NCBI RefSeq assembly: GCF_021155765.1
Contig: NC_060106.1
Location: 20,920,031-20,984,030 of the forward strand
Origin: Diprion similis
Lineage: Eukaryota > Arthropoda > Insecta > Hymenoptera > Diprionidae
Length of the DNA: 64,000 bases
Direction of reading: 5' to 3'
Positions 44,901 through 57,636 of this stretch are shown in pieces. Made by a program: the position numbers and the translations under genes. Below the pieces are notes generated by a model, which did not search any database, was not told the DNA's origin, and saw only the letters and a list, made by a program, of their open reading frames with translations. How positions within the stretch are numbered: position 1 is the first letter of the stretch; each line of letters starts with the position of its first letter.

Positions 44901-47900
44901 ACGTAATTTTGCGCGAGGAATCGATTAGGCATGGTTTTGAATAGCTACGAGCAGCGGCTCAAAAGTTACGGCCAGAAAACAAGAAATTTTCTCCGTATCT
45001 CTTCAACTGTTGCTCCTACGAGGTCTTGAACGTCTTTTTTGGTTTCCTTGGGGTCCAATTAGTCTAGAAAAGGTCATCCAAATCGATTCCAAGACAAAAA
45101 GTTTCAGACTCAAAAATCGCAGAAAAAGGAAGGTTAACCCCTTTGGATTTTTTCGGTCGAAAATTCACCAATTTTTAAAAATGATATACTTGATGTTTTG
45201 ATACCCTATATCGACGTAATTTTGCGCGAGGAATCGATTGGGCATGGTTTTGAATAGCTACGAGCAGTGGCTCAAAAGTTACGGCCAGAAAACAAGAAAT
45301 TTTCTCCGTATCTCTTCAACTGTTGCTCCTACGAGGTCTTGAACGTCTTTTTTGGTTTCCTTGGGGTCCAATTAGTCGAGAAAAGGTCATCCAAATCGAT
45401 TCCAAGACAAAAAGTTTCAGACTCAAAAATCGCAGAAAAAGGAAGGTTAACCCCTTTGGATTTTTTCGGTCGAAAATTCACCAATTTTGAAAAATGATAT
45501 ACTTGATGTTTTGATACCCTATATCGACGTAATTTTGCGCGAGGAATCGATTGGGCATGGTTTTGAATAGCTACGAGCAGCGGCTCAAAAGTTACGGCCA
45601 GAAAACAAGAAATTTTCTCCGTATCTCTTCAACTGTTGCTCCTACGAGGTCTTGAACGTCTTTTTTGGTTTCCTTGGGGTCCAATTAGTCTAGAAAAGGT
45701 CATCCAAATCGATTCCAAGACAAAAAGTTTCAGACTCAAAAATCGCAGAAAAAGGAAGGTTAACCCCTTTGGATTTTTTCGGTCGAAAATTCACCAATTT
45801 TTAAAAATGATATACTTGATGTTTTGATACCCTATATCGACGTAATTTTGCGCGAGGAATCGATTGGGCATGGTTTTGAATAGCTACGAGCAGCGGCTCA
45901 AAAGTTACGGCCAGAAAACAAGAAATTTTCTCCGTATCTCTTCAACTGTTGCTCCTACGAGGTCTTGAACGTCTTTTTTGGTTTCCTTGGGGTCCAATTA
46001 GTCTAGAAAAGGTCATCCGAATCGATTCCAAGACAAAAAGTTTCAGACTCAAAAATCGCAGAAAAAGGAAGGTTAACCCCTTTGGATTTTTTCGGTCGAA
46101 AATTCACCAATTTTGAAAAATGATATACTTGATGTTTTGATACCCTATATCGACGTAATTTTGCGCGAGGAATCGATTGGGCATGGTTTTGAATAGCTAC
46201 GAGCAGCGGCTCAAAAGTTACGGCCAGAAAACAAGAAATTTTCTCCGTATCTCTTCAACTGTTGCTCCTACGAGGTCTTGAACGTCTTTTTTGGTTTCCT
46301 TGGGGTCCAATTAGTCTAGAAAAGGTCATCCAAATCGATTCCAAGACAAAAAGTTTCAGACTCAAAAATCGCAGAAAAAGGAAGGTTAACCCCTTTGGAT
46401 TTTTTCGGTCGAAAATTCACCAATTTTGAAAAAAGATATACTTGATGTTTTGATACCCTATATCGACGTAATTTTGCGCGAGGAATCGATTGGGCATGGT
46501 TTTGAATAGCTACGAGCAGCGGCTCAAAAGTTACGGCCAGAAAACAAAAAATTTTCTCCGTATCTCTTCAACTGTTGCTCCTACGAGGTCTTGAACGTCT
46601 TTTTTGGTTTCCTTGGGGTCCAATTAGTCTAGAAAAGGTCATCCAAATCGATTCCAAGACAAAAAGTTTCAGACTCAAAAATCGCAGAAAAAGGAAGGTT
46701 AACCCCTTTGGATTTTTTCGGTCGAAAATTCACCAATTTTGAAAAATGATATACTTGATGTTTTGATACCCTATATCGACGTAATTTTGCGCGAGGAATC
46801 GATTGGGCATGGTTTTGAATAGCTACGAGCAGCGGCTCAAAAGTTACGGCCAGAAAACAAGAAATTTTCTCCGTATCTCTTCAACTGTTGCTCCTACGAG
46901 GTCTTGAACGTCTTTTTTGGTTTCCTTGGGGTCCAATTAGTCTAGAAAAGGTCATCCAAATCGATTCCAAGACAAAAAGTTTCAGACTCAAAAATCGCAG
47001 AAAAAGGAAGGTTAACCCCTTTGGATTTTTTCGGTCGAAAATTCACCAATTTTGAAAAATGATATACTTGATGTTTTGATACCCTATATCGACGTAATTT
47101 TGCGCGAGGAATCGATTGGGCATGGTTTTGAATAGCTACGAGCAGCGGCTCAAAAGTTACGGCCAGAAAACAAGAAATTTGCTCCGTATCTCTTCAACTG
47201 TTGCTCCTACGAGGTCTTGAACGTCTTTTTTGGTTTCCTTGGGGTCCAATTAGTCTGGAAAAGGTCATCCAAATCGATTCCAAGACAAAAAGTTTTAGAC
47301 TCAAAAATCGCAGAAAAAGGAAGGTTAACCCCTTTGGATTTTTTCGGTCGAAAATTCACCAATTTTGAAAAATGATATACTTGATGTTTTGATACCCTAT
47401 ATCGACGTAATTTTGCGCGAGGAATCGATTGGGCATGGTTTTGAATAGCTACGAGCAGCGGCTCAAAAGTTACGGCCAGAAAACAAGAAATTTTCTCCGT
47501 ATCTCTTCAACTGTTGCTCCTACGAGGTCTTGAACGTCTTTTTCGGTTTCCTTGGGGTCCAATTAGTCTAGAAAAGGTCATCCGAATCGATTCCAAGACA
47601 AAAAGTTTCAGACTTAAAAATCGCAGAAAAAGGAAGGTTAACCCCTTTGGATTTTTTCGGTCGAAAATTCACCAATTTTGAAAAATGATATACTTGATGT
47701 TTTGATACCCTATATCGACGTAATTTTGCGCGAGGAATCGATTGGGCATGGTTTTGAATAGCTACGAGCAGCGGCTCAAAAGTTACGGCCAGAAAACAAG
47801 AAATTTTCTCCGTATCTCTTCAACTGTTGCTCCTACGAGGTCTTGAACGTCTTTTTTGGTTTCCTTGGGGTCCAATTAGTCTAGAAAAGGTCATCCAAAT

Positions 47901-50900
47901 CGATTCCAAGACAAAAAGTTTCAGACTCAAAAATCGCAGAAAAAGGAAGGTTAACCCCTTTGGATTTTTTCGGTCGAAAATTCACCAATTTTGAAAAAAG
48001 ATATACTTGATGTTTTGATACCCTATATCGACGTAATTTCGCGCGAGGAATCGATTGGGCATGGTTTTGAATAGCTACGAGCAGCGGCTCAAAAGTTACG
48101 GCCAGAAAACAAAAAATTTTCTCCGTATCTCTTCAACTGTTGCTCCTACGAGGTCTTGAACGTCTTTTTTGGTTTCCTTGGGGTCCAATTAGTCTAGAAA
48201 AGGTCATTCAAATCGATTCCAAGACAAAAAGTTTCAGACTCAAAAATCGCAGAAAAAGGAAGGTTAACCCCTTTGGATTTTTTCGGTCGAAAATTCACCA
48301 ATTTTTAAAAATGATATACTTGATGTTTTGATACCCTATATCGACGTAATTTTGCGCGAGGAATCGATTGGGCATGGTTTTGAATAGCTACGAGCAGCGG
48401 CTCAAAAGTTACGGCCAGAAAACAAGAAATTTTCTCCGTATCTCTTCAACTGTTGCTCCTACGAGGTCTTGAACGTCTTTTTTGGTTTCCTTGGGGTCCA
48501 ATTAGTCTAGAAAAGGTCATCCAAATCGATTCCAAGACAAAAAGTTTCAGACTCAAAAATCGCAGAAAAAGGAAGGTTAACCCCTTTGGATTTTTTCGGT
48601 CGAAAATTCACCAATTTTTAAAAATGATATACTTGATGTTTTGATACCCTATATCGACGTAATTTTGCGCGAGGAATCGATTGGGCATGGTTTTGAATAG
48701 CTACGAGCAGCGGCTCAAAAGTTACGGCCAGAAAACAAGAAATTTGCTCCGTATCTCTTCAACTGTTGCTCCTACGAGGTCTTGAACGTCTTTTTTGGTT
48801 TCCTTGGGGTCCAATTAGTCTGGAAAAGGTCATCCAAATCGATTCCAAGACAAAAAGTTTTAGACTCAAAAATCGCAGAAAAAGGAAGGTTAACCCCTTT
48901 GGATTTTTTCGGTCGAAAATTCACCAATTTTTAAAAATGATATACTTGATGTTTTGATACCCTATATCGACGTAATTTTGCGCGAGGAATCGATTGGGCA
49001 TGGGTTTGAATAGCTACGAGCAGCGGCTCAAAAGTTACGGCCAGAAAACAAGAAATTTTCTCCGTATCTCTTCAACTGTTGCTCCTACGAGGTCTTGAAC
49101 GTCTTTTTTGGTTTCCTTGGGGTCCAATTAGTCTAGAAAAGGTCATCCGAATCGATTCCAAGACAAAAAGTCTCAGACTTAAAAATCGCAGAAAAAGGAA
49201 GGTTAACCCCTTTGGATTTTTTCGGTCAAAAATTCACCAATTTTGAAAAATGATATACTTGATGTTTTGATACCCTATATCGACGTAATTTTGCGCGAGG
49301 AATCGATTGGGCATGGTTTTGAATAGCTACGAGCAGCGGCTCAAAAGTTACGGCCAGAAAACAAGAAATTTTCTCCGTATCTCTTCAACTGTTGCTCCTA
49401 CGAGGTCTTGAACGTCTTTTTTGGTTTCCTTGGGGTCCAATTAGTCTAGAAAAGGTCATCCAAATCGATTCCAAGACAAAAAGTTTCAGACTCAAAAATC
49501 GCAGAAAAAGGAAGGTTAACCCCTTTGGATTTTTTCGGTCGAAAATTCACCAATTTTGAAAAATGATATACTTGATGTTTTGATACCCTATATCGACGTA
49601 ATTTTGCGCGAGGAATCGATTGGGCATGGTTTTGAATAGCTACGAGCAGCGGCTCAAAAGTTACGGCCAGAAAACAAGAAATTTTCTCCGTATCTCTTCA
49701 ACTGTTGCTCCTACGAGGTCTTGAACGTCTTTTTTGGTTTCCTTGGGGTCCAATTAGTCTGGAAAAGGTCATCCAAATCGATTCCAAGACAAAAAGTTTT
49801 AGACTCAAAAATCGCAGAAAAAGGAAGGTTAACCCCTTTGGATTTTTTCGGTCGAAAATTCACCAATTTTGAAAAATGATATACTTGATGTTTTGATACC
49901 CTATATCGACGTAATTTTGCGCGAGGAATCGATTGGGCATGGTTTTGAATAGCTACGAGCAGCGGCTCAAAAGTTACGGCCAGAAAACAAGAAATTTTCT
50001 CCGTATCTCTTCAACTGTTGCTCCTACGAGGTCTTGAACGTCTTTTTTGGTTTCCTAGGGGTCCAATTAGTCTAGAAAAGGTCATCCGAATCGATTCCAA
50101 GACAAAAAGTTTTAGACTCAAAAATCGCAGAAAAAGGAAGGTTAACCCCTTTGGATTTTTTCGGTCGAAAATTCACCAATTTTGAAAAATGATATACTTG
50201 ATGTTTTGATACCCTATATCGACGTAATTTTGCGCGAGGAATCGATTGGGCATGGTTTTGAATAGCTACGAGCAGCGGCTCAAAAGTTACGGCCAGAAAA
50301 CAAGAAATTTTCTCCGTATCTCTTCAACTGTTGCTCCTACGAGGTCTTGAACGTCTTTTTTGGTTTCCTTGGGGTCCAATTAGTCTAGAAAAGGTCATCC
50401 AAATCGATTCCAAGACAAAAAGTTTCAGACTCAAAAATCGCAGAAAAAGGAAGGTTAACCCCTTTGGATTTTTTCGGTCGAAAATTCACCAATTTTGAAA
50501 AATGATATACTTGATGTTTTGATACCCTATATCGACGTAATTTTGCGCGAGGAATCGATTGGGCATGGTTTTGAATAGCTACGAGCAGCGGCTCAAAAGT
50601 TACGGCCAGAAAACAAGAAATTTTCTCCGTATCTCTTCAACTGTTGCTCCTACGAGGTCTTGAACGTCTTTTTTGTTTTCTTGGGGTCCAATTAGTCTAG
50701 AAATGGTCATCCAAATCGATTCCAAGACAAAAAGTTTCAGACTCAAAAATCGTAGAAAAAGGAAGGTTAACCCCTTTGGATTTTTTCGGTCGAAAATTCA
50801 CCAATTTTGAAAAATGATATACTTGATGTTTTGATACCCTATATCGACGTAATTTTGCGCGAGGAATCGATTGGGCATGGTTTTGAATAGCTACGAGCAG

Positions 50901-53370
50901 CGGCTCAAAAGTTACGGCCAGAAAACAAAAAATTTTCTCCGTATCTCTTCAACTGTTGCTCCCACGAGGTCTTGAACGTCTTTTTTGGTTTCCTTGGGGT
51001 CCAATTAGTCTAGAAAAGGTCATCCAAATCGATTCCAAGACAAAAAGTTTCAGACTCAAAAATCGCAGAAAAAGGAAGGTTAACCCCTTTGGATTTTTTC
51101 GGTCGAAAATTCACAAATTTTTAAAAATGATATACTTGATGTTTTGATACCCTATATCGACGTAATTTTGCGCGAGGAATCGATTGGGCATGGTTTTGAA
51201 TAGCTACGAGCAGCGGCTCAAAAGTTACGGCCAGAAAACAAGAAATTTTCTCCGTATCTCTTCAACTGTTGCTCCTACGAGGTCTTGAACGTCTTTTTTG
51301 GTTTCCTTGGGGTCCAATTAGTCCAGAAAAGGTCATCCAAATCGATTCCAAGACAAAAAGTTTCAGACTCAAAAATCGCAGAAAAAGGAAGGTTAACCCC
51401 TTTGGATTTTTTCGGTCGAAAATTCACAAATTTTTAAAAATGATATACTTGATGTTTTGATACCCTATATCGACGTAATTTTGCGCGAGGAATCGATTGG
51501 GCATGGTTTTGAATAGCTACGAGCAGCGGCTCAAAAGTTACGGCCAGAAAACAAGAAATTTTCTCCGTATCTCTTCAACTGTTGCTCCTACGAGGTCTTG
51601 AACGTCTTTTTTGGTTTCCTTGGGGTCCAATTAGTCCAGAAAAGGTCATCCAAATCGATTCCAAGACAAAAAGTTTCAGACTCAAAAATCGCAGAAAAAG
51701 GAAGGTTAACCCCTTTGGATTTTTTCGGTCGAAAATTCACCAATTTTTAAAAATGATATACTTGATGTTTTGATACCCTATATCGACGTAATTTTGCGCG
51801 AGGAATCGATTGGGCATGGTTTTGAATAGCTACGAGCAGCGGCTCAAAAGTTACGGCCAGAAAACAAGAAATTTTCTCCGTATCTCTTCAACTGTTGCTC
51901 CTACGAGGTCTTGAACGTCTTTTTTGTTTTCTTGGGGTCCAATTAGTCTAGAAATGGTCATCCAAATCGATTCCAAGACAAAAAGTTTCAGACTCAAAAA
52001 TCGTAGAAAAAGGAAGGTTAACCCCTTTGGATTTTTTCGGTCGAAAATTCACCAATTTTGAAAAATGATATACTTGATGTTTTGATACCCTATATCGACG
52101 TAATTTTGCGCGAGGAATCGATTGGGCATGGTTTTGAATAGCTACGAGCAGCGGCTCAAAAGTTACGGCCAGAAAACAAAAAATTTTCTCCGTATCACTT
52201 CAACTGTTGCTCCCACGAGGTCTTGAACGTCTTTTTTGGTTTCCTTGGGGTCCAATTAGTCTAGAAAAGGTCATCCAAATCGATTCCAAGACAAAAAGTT
52301 TCAGACTCAAAAATCGCAGAAAAAGGAAGGTTAACCCCTTTGGATTTTTTCGGTCGAAAATTCACCAATTTTTAAAAATGATATACTTGATGTTTTGATA
52401 CCCTATATCGACGTAATTTTGCGCGAGGAATCGATTGGGCATGGTTTTGAATAGCTACGAGCAGCGGCTCAAAAGTTACGGCCAGAAAACAAGAAATTTT
52501 CTCCGTATCTCTTCAACTGTTGCTCCTACGAGGTCTTGAACGTCTTTTTTGTTTTCTTGGGGTCCAATTAGTCTAGAAATGGTCATCCAAATCGATTCCA
52601 AGACAAAAAGTTTCAGACTCAAAAATCGTAGAAAAAGGAAGGTTAACCCCTTTGGATTTTTTCGGTCGAAAATTCACCAATTTTGAAAAATGATATACTT
52701 GATGTTTTGATACCCTATATCGACGTAATTTTGCGCGAGGAATCGATTGGGCATGGTTTTGAATAGCTACGAGCAGCGGCTCAAAAGTTACGGCCACAAA
52801 ACAAGAAATTTTCTCCGTATCTCTTCAACTGTTGCTCCTACGAGGTCTTGAACGTCTTTTTTGGTTTCCTTGGGGTCCAATTAGTCTAGAAAAGGTCATC
52901 CAAATCGATTCCAAGACAAAAAGTTTCAGACTCGAAAATCGCAGAAAAAGGAAGGTTAACCCCTTTGGATTTTTTCGGTCGAAAATTCACTTATTTTTAA
53001 AAATGATATACTCGATGTTTTGATACCCTATATTGACGTAATTTTGCGCGAGGAATCGATCGAGCATGGTTTTGAATAGCTACGAGCAGCGGCTCAAGAG
53101 TTCGAGCCTCAAAACGAGAACTTTCCTTCGTATCCTTCTAGCTGTTGCTCCTACGAAGTTTTGATCGCACATGTTGTGCTCCATGGGATCCAATCAGCCT
53201 GAAAAGAGCCATCCGAATGGATTTTGAGACGAAAAACTTACGATGCAAAAATGAAGGGTCTGTTCTTCTGTATTTTCTCAGTTCAATTTCGTTGAACTTC
53301 GAAATATGCTAGAATCGATTTACTCAGTCACTGTTCCAATGAAATTTCGCAAGAGAAAATCTGTTGCGGG
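35915..53370 (+). repeat. 313-bp satellite DNA array, about 56 tandem monomers
   Basis: Head-to-tail monomers recur every 313 bp. The marker CCTACGAGGTCTTGAAC occurs from 36251 to 52837 in 53 steps, with diverged copies at about 35941 and 53149. Internal units are nearly identical; edge units are decayed. Variants form higher-order patterns. TTTGAAAAATG and TTTTTAAAAATG units alternate with a 626-bp period at 38.1-43.2 kb. A CCGAATCG/ACTTAAAA variant recurs at multiples of 313, and a 1-bp shorter unit occurs at about 50.67, 51.93 and 52.55 kb. Each unit has two AATCGATT palindromes about half a monomer apart. The repeated 63-codon frames begin with TTG, not ATG, and are not genes. Confidence 0.95.
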
Positions 53371-53758
53371 ATTAACAAATAGATGGTTTTTTATTCATAC
53401 ATCATATAGAATCATATCACAGAATAAATTTAACTTACAATCCAATATTATAATCTACATAATAATATTTCAGGCATCATATACATAATTTGTCAGGCTG
53501 AATTATAAATCTTTCGTCATACTTCATCCGAATCATGCAATATATTGTATATATTCTCAAATAGTTCAGGTCAAGCTTGAAATCGTAATGATCTCATGAA
53601 CACAGATCATGGTGTTTAAAAATGTGGGTTCAGGGCAACCTAAGTGAGCAGTTCAGTTCATCTGCTTCCTGTTATTAAACATCTCATTGTTTATTTCGCA
53701 CAATTGCATCACTAAGTCAGTAACGATGTAAGTATAACTCAATGTTGAAATATCTTAC

Positions 53759-53916
53759 CACTTTATCACTGTTAACATATAAGGTACAAGTATAATACGC
53801 ATCCAAGTACTTAATCATGATGCTAGTAGCCCTAAACTCTCGATAAGTAAAGTTACCGATCCATTTTACGGTCAGAGAATGTTCGCAAATGTTTTCTTTC
53901 CAGCTTCTGTTCTTGC
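53759..53916 (-). CDS. candidate internal coding exon, unidentified protein
   Basis: Between an acceptor (CGTGATTTCATAG, above 53916) and a strong donor (GTG then GTAAGAT, below 53759), 158 bases stay open. They read GC plus 52 codons starting KNRSWKENICEHSLTVKW and including GNFTYREFRATS and YYTCTLYVNSDKV. Cys pairs and an NFT site would fit an extracellular or lumenal domain. I recognise no family. The exon ends in phase 0, matching the phase-0 start of the exon at 34721-34942 on the far side of the satellite array. Confidence 0.4.
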
Positions 53917-54337
53917 CTATGAAATCACGAAAGGCTAGCACGTACAATAATGTTTTTCAGTGAGCAGAGCGTCTCTGCGGGTTACATAATCGCAGGTAGG
54001 ATAATGGTTTCATTAAGTTTGCGCGATAACTGTGCATCCTCAGATGTGGCAGCAGGTTAGGCGGCTGCGGGTGCGGCGTGTATGTAGAGTGGTAACTGCA
54101 GTTTCTCAGGGAAGTGACCGCGTTTAGCGGTTCGTTCTTTATCCAGCAATTAGCTTTAGGTACGTAGTTATACGTGTGTCGAGGCGGCCTGCTCCGCTTC
54201 GAGCGTCTAGCAGATTGAAGTTTCCATCATTTCGAGTCCGGGCCCGAAGTTAACGGTACTAAACGCGCCGATTATTACACGCAGACGCAGAGGTCGCACG
54301 CGGAAGGCTCGGTGTTCCTACCAGGCGAGGCTGGTAC

Positions 54338-54401
54338 CTCCGTCAGCGTGGGAAATCGGTCCGACCGAGTCACAAGAGGCCCAACTTTCGATGCCGGAAG
54401 C
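54338..54401 (-). CDS. candidate internal coding exon (64 bp)
   Basis: A very good acceptor (ACTTCTTCCTGCTTGCAG) precedes 21 codons plus one base (ASGIESWASCDSVGPISHADG), with a weak donor GTACCA at 54337. The leftover G plus GC at the start of 53759-53916 makes a Gly codon, so the two candidates join in frame. The weak donor keeps confidence low. Confidence 0.25.
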
Positions 54402-54797
54402 CTGCAAGCAGGAAGAAGTATTCATTTCCGAGAAATCCCAACATGTATCAGGATTATGACAATGTGAGAAAGCCGGAGGAATCGCGAAAATTGACGGCGT
54501 GGACACTTGGGATTTCGTATTTAGTATTTTTCTTTACAACAGGTATTAAAAAAATTACGGTTTAGACACTTTTGGTCATCTCTTAAGCAGGTATCGGATA
54601 TACGGTCCATTAAAACCAATGTTTCACCAAAAGAATGACGAAATAATTAATCAACAGGTGAAACTAAGAATCATCAAATTGAATTAGGTCAAAGAAGTGT
54701 CACCACAACATGCAGAAGTAGACAATTCTAACGGATTTCTCACGTAAAAAGGTCAGTCATCAGTTACTTTCGAGAGGTGACAAAATTCTATCTGTTG

Positions 54798-54803
54798 TAT
54801 AAA
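54798..54803 (+). promoter_or_regulatory. TATA box upstream of a 74-codon ORF
   Basis: TGTATAAATG at 54797 would place a start site near 54828. The next in-frame ATG with a substantial frame is at 54961. Confidence 0.3.
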
Positions 54804-54960
54804 TGCAAAAACTGTACCGTATATTCGATTTCTATCAATCAGATCTAAGTTGAAAAAACAATTCAGATAAACCCAATACAAGTCGAACTTAATGAACTAG
54901 CACTTCACTCCAAAACAGATTCTTATAAGAAACTTTTTGCCCTTTTAACACAATTCAGAA

Positions 54961-55185
54961 ATGCTATCGCAAAACCAACACGCGATACTTCAAGTGTTGC
55001 AGGTTCTCTGTTCCTGCTTTGCCCTTGGTACCAGCTGCTTCACTTCAACAGCTAGAAGTTTATTATTACAGAACTCCGAATTACCTATACGTACAGTACC
55101 AAGTAGGCTGAACCAGGGTTACAAATCAGGTTCGAGATCGAGTAGCATCTACTTTGGCGTCGTGTGGCCGGAGAGCACGAGATGA
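54961..55185 (+). CDS. candidate small protein with possible signal peptide (74 aa)
   Basis: A frame from ATG at 54961 to TGA at 55185. The first 26 residues (MLSQNQHAILQVLQVLCSCF and on) are mildly hydrophobic and could be a secretion signal; the rest is Ser/Arg/Leu-rich with no recognisable domain. A TATA box lies 160 bases upstream, and an acceptor-like ACAATTCAG sits two bases before the ATG, as in the cluster genes. A minus-strand frame overlaps its 3' half. No homology is claimed. Confidence 0.28.
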   Translation: MLSQNQHAILQVLQVLCSCFALGTSCFTSTARSLLLQNSELPIRTVPSRLNQGYKSGSRSSSIYFGVVWPESTR

Positions 55186-57491
55186 TCGTTAGAAAAATCG
55201 GCTGACGATCTCGATCGGTGATCTGAACGAGGAGCGCCGCGCCAGATCGGGACGTGGTCTGAATACGAGGACTGCAGCATATCCGATGGAAATCGCAGCC
55301 GCCCGGGATTCCGCCCACCGGGGCCGACCGCAAAAGTCCAGAACCCGACCCGAATCACCCGAAGCGGAGTCCAGGACCCGAGGAACCGATCCTTGACGAT
55401 AATCCCCCCCCCCTCCCCCCTCCCAACTCCACCATTCTCGCCCAGGTAAATCCTTGTCCCGTTTTCCCCTCGCCCTCGCAGCCCTTCACCTCCTCATCGA
55501 CAAACTACCAAGTTATACGACCGTGTGACATCCCTGTCATGTCTCCCCCAGATGCAAGGACCAACGGACTAGAGCCAAACGTGTGTTCGCTGTCCTTCTC
55601 TGATGAAAAGGTCTCATGTGTTGAGTTTTATTACTGTGGCCCCTTCAGAGACTAGCGACGACGTTTGACTGCATTTGAAAAGGACTCAACGGCGCGTGGA
55701 GGGCGGAATTATCGTCCTTGGATGAAACTGCAGGGTCTTGCTTTCGTCGATTGATATTGTAACTTGATGCTCACGGTGTAAGACTTGGGGTGCAGTTATT
55801 GAGTAGAACTGGATTATATTTAACTGATTGGCGAAACGTTGAAGAGAATCACTGTGACAGGAAATCACTAGTAGTAATACGTTTATGCTAATAGTTCTCA
55901 CGTTCAGATTTAAGTTGAAGTTCGGTGAACGAGAAATTGAAGAAACCCAGAGCCAGCGGCGATTTCAATTTACTATTTTGACCTGCGAGTTGACTCTTTC
56001 ATTCCCCAATCTCTTCTGATAGATATTATGCAGAAATAGCTCTGGTTGAACGAAACATTTTCAGTAAGTGAAATGTGTCTACGAACCGTTGCACGTCCCA
56101 CGATAAATCGTAACGAACGCCGGGACATTCAACCTCCAAAGTCTACCCTGTGCACCGATGATACCCGCGGGTTGCCCACGCCAGAAGATATACAATTTTT
56201 ATGCATACATATTTATACGAGTAGCTATATAAATTGTACACACGCGGTGTGACACATAGCTGGAAGTATATGATATCGCACAACGCGATCCATTGGTTAC
56301 GATCACGAAGAGCTGCAGATAACCGATCGGAGGAATCGAAAGTCGAAACGCATGACCAATAAATATTGGATAATTTATTAGCAAGGCCACGGATACCGGC
56401 GTGGTCGGTCGGTCGGTGGCCGGCGAGTGTCTCTTTCCTTTGCTCTTTCTCTCTTTCTCTCTCTCTCTCTGTCTTTCTCGTTGTCGTATTCAGCCGAGTC
56501 GCGGTATCAAAGCGATTCGGATGTTGTCAAGGACCGGCAGAAAACCTCAAAGAAAACCGACCTGCTGCTGATGCTGATGCCGTCGGGACCGTTTTACCAA
56601 ACTGCGCAGCCGCGTGGCAGGCACCTCGCCTCGCCTCGCATCTCCTATACCTGGAAACCAAAGGGACGAACGCTGAGTTCACCTCCTACTGGTCCCGTCT
56701 AGATTCCAATCAACGAGTTTTTGCCAGATTCCGCACCCAAAACCAGAGGCATCATCACCGAAGAAAACCTCTCGTCTCTTCGTCTACGCCTGTGGGTCGA
56801 TCTTTACTGCGAAACATGAGATCGTCTCCCCCTTTAATCGTCCCAACGCTCTAATCTACTTCTCAGAGCTCCTAATCGTCAATTAGTCGCCGATTAATTA
56901 ACATAACGGCTGCCATACCTTTCAATTCCAGCCGTCTCTTCCTTATCTCCTTCTCTCTCAGGTAGCTGTTGGGAGTGGAGACCATCAGACACTTCTCTTC
57001 GTACCTCCAATGAACCATCCAATTTAATCCTGTAACGATGCTGTAATACATACTTTTGTACATATAGGAGATTAGTCAACAACGGCGCATTTCATTTATT
57101 TCATCATTTTTTTGCTGTTCGGTTTACTGCAGATAAATCATTATCAGGTTTTGCGCTCTGCATTTTATTCTCGTACAAGACATGTGGCGATTGAACTTCA
57201 TTCCATTCTTTTCTCCTCCTCTCGTTTCTCCTTCTCTTCGACAGGTCTCGCGATGAGATTCGAGGACACTGGCACTCGACCCGTGTTAAGGTCACTTTTT
57301 GCCTGGATTTTTTCTGAACCTACGAAATTTTGAATGACAATTGACAAGCGAGGATAAGTAGATACGCATATACTCGTGAGGCGCGAGTAGGTACGTTGTG
57401 ACTGACTTCAGAAGTTCAATGAACGGTTATTAAAAGTTTGCGAAAAACACCTAATAACTTATTGTTAGCCATAGGCAAATAATAGCTATTT
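55186..57491. other. no supported gene
   Basis: GC-rich DNA at 55.2-55.5 kb includes a minus-strand frame (from about 55.34 to 55.15 kb, with SSYSDHVPIWRGAPRS) that might be coding. A strong acceptor-like tract ends near 57243 (TTCTCTTCGACAG), but the frame after it is short and unassigned. Confidence 0.35.
56442..56480. repeat. (CT)n microsatellite
   Basis: Imperfect CT run, preceded by GGTC repeats near 56405. Confidence 0.8.
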
Positions 57492-57628
57492 ATGTGGCAG
57501 GCCCGTAAACCACCTGTTTTTTTGGTAAGGATAAAGATTTCAGGACGAGCTGAAGGCGAGCCGGAAGCGAGCCGGAAGCGAGTACTGAAATTATCTGAGC
57601 CAAAAAACGGTTTACGGGCATGCCACAT
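57492..57628. mobile_element. 137-bp inverted-repeat segment
   Basis: ATGTGGCAGGCCCGTAAACC (57492-57511) is the near-perfect inverse of 57609-57628 (19 of 20 bases). The interior holds a short tandem repeat of GAGCCGGAAGC. It abuts the fold-back element at 57637-57862 and may be part of it. Confidence 0.45.
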
Positions 57629-57636
57629 ACAATATT

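Noticed and set aside
36246..53023. More than twenty near-identical 63-codon frames
   Set aside because: They are one frame of the satellite monomer, begin with TTG rather than ATG, and open or close with single-base variants of the repeat. No coding signal.
36040..53100. CENP-B box in the satellite
   Set aside because: TTTTCGGTCGAAAATTC looks superficially similar, but the CGGG part of the box is missing, so I do not claim a centromere-protein site.
57243..57333. Possible exon after a strong acceptor near 57242
   Set aside because: The acceptor is good, but all frames after it are short and unassigned, and no upstream partner or donor was found.
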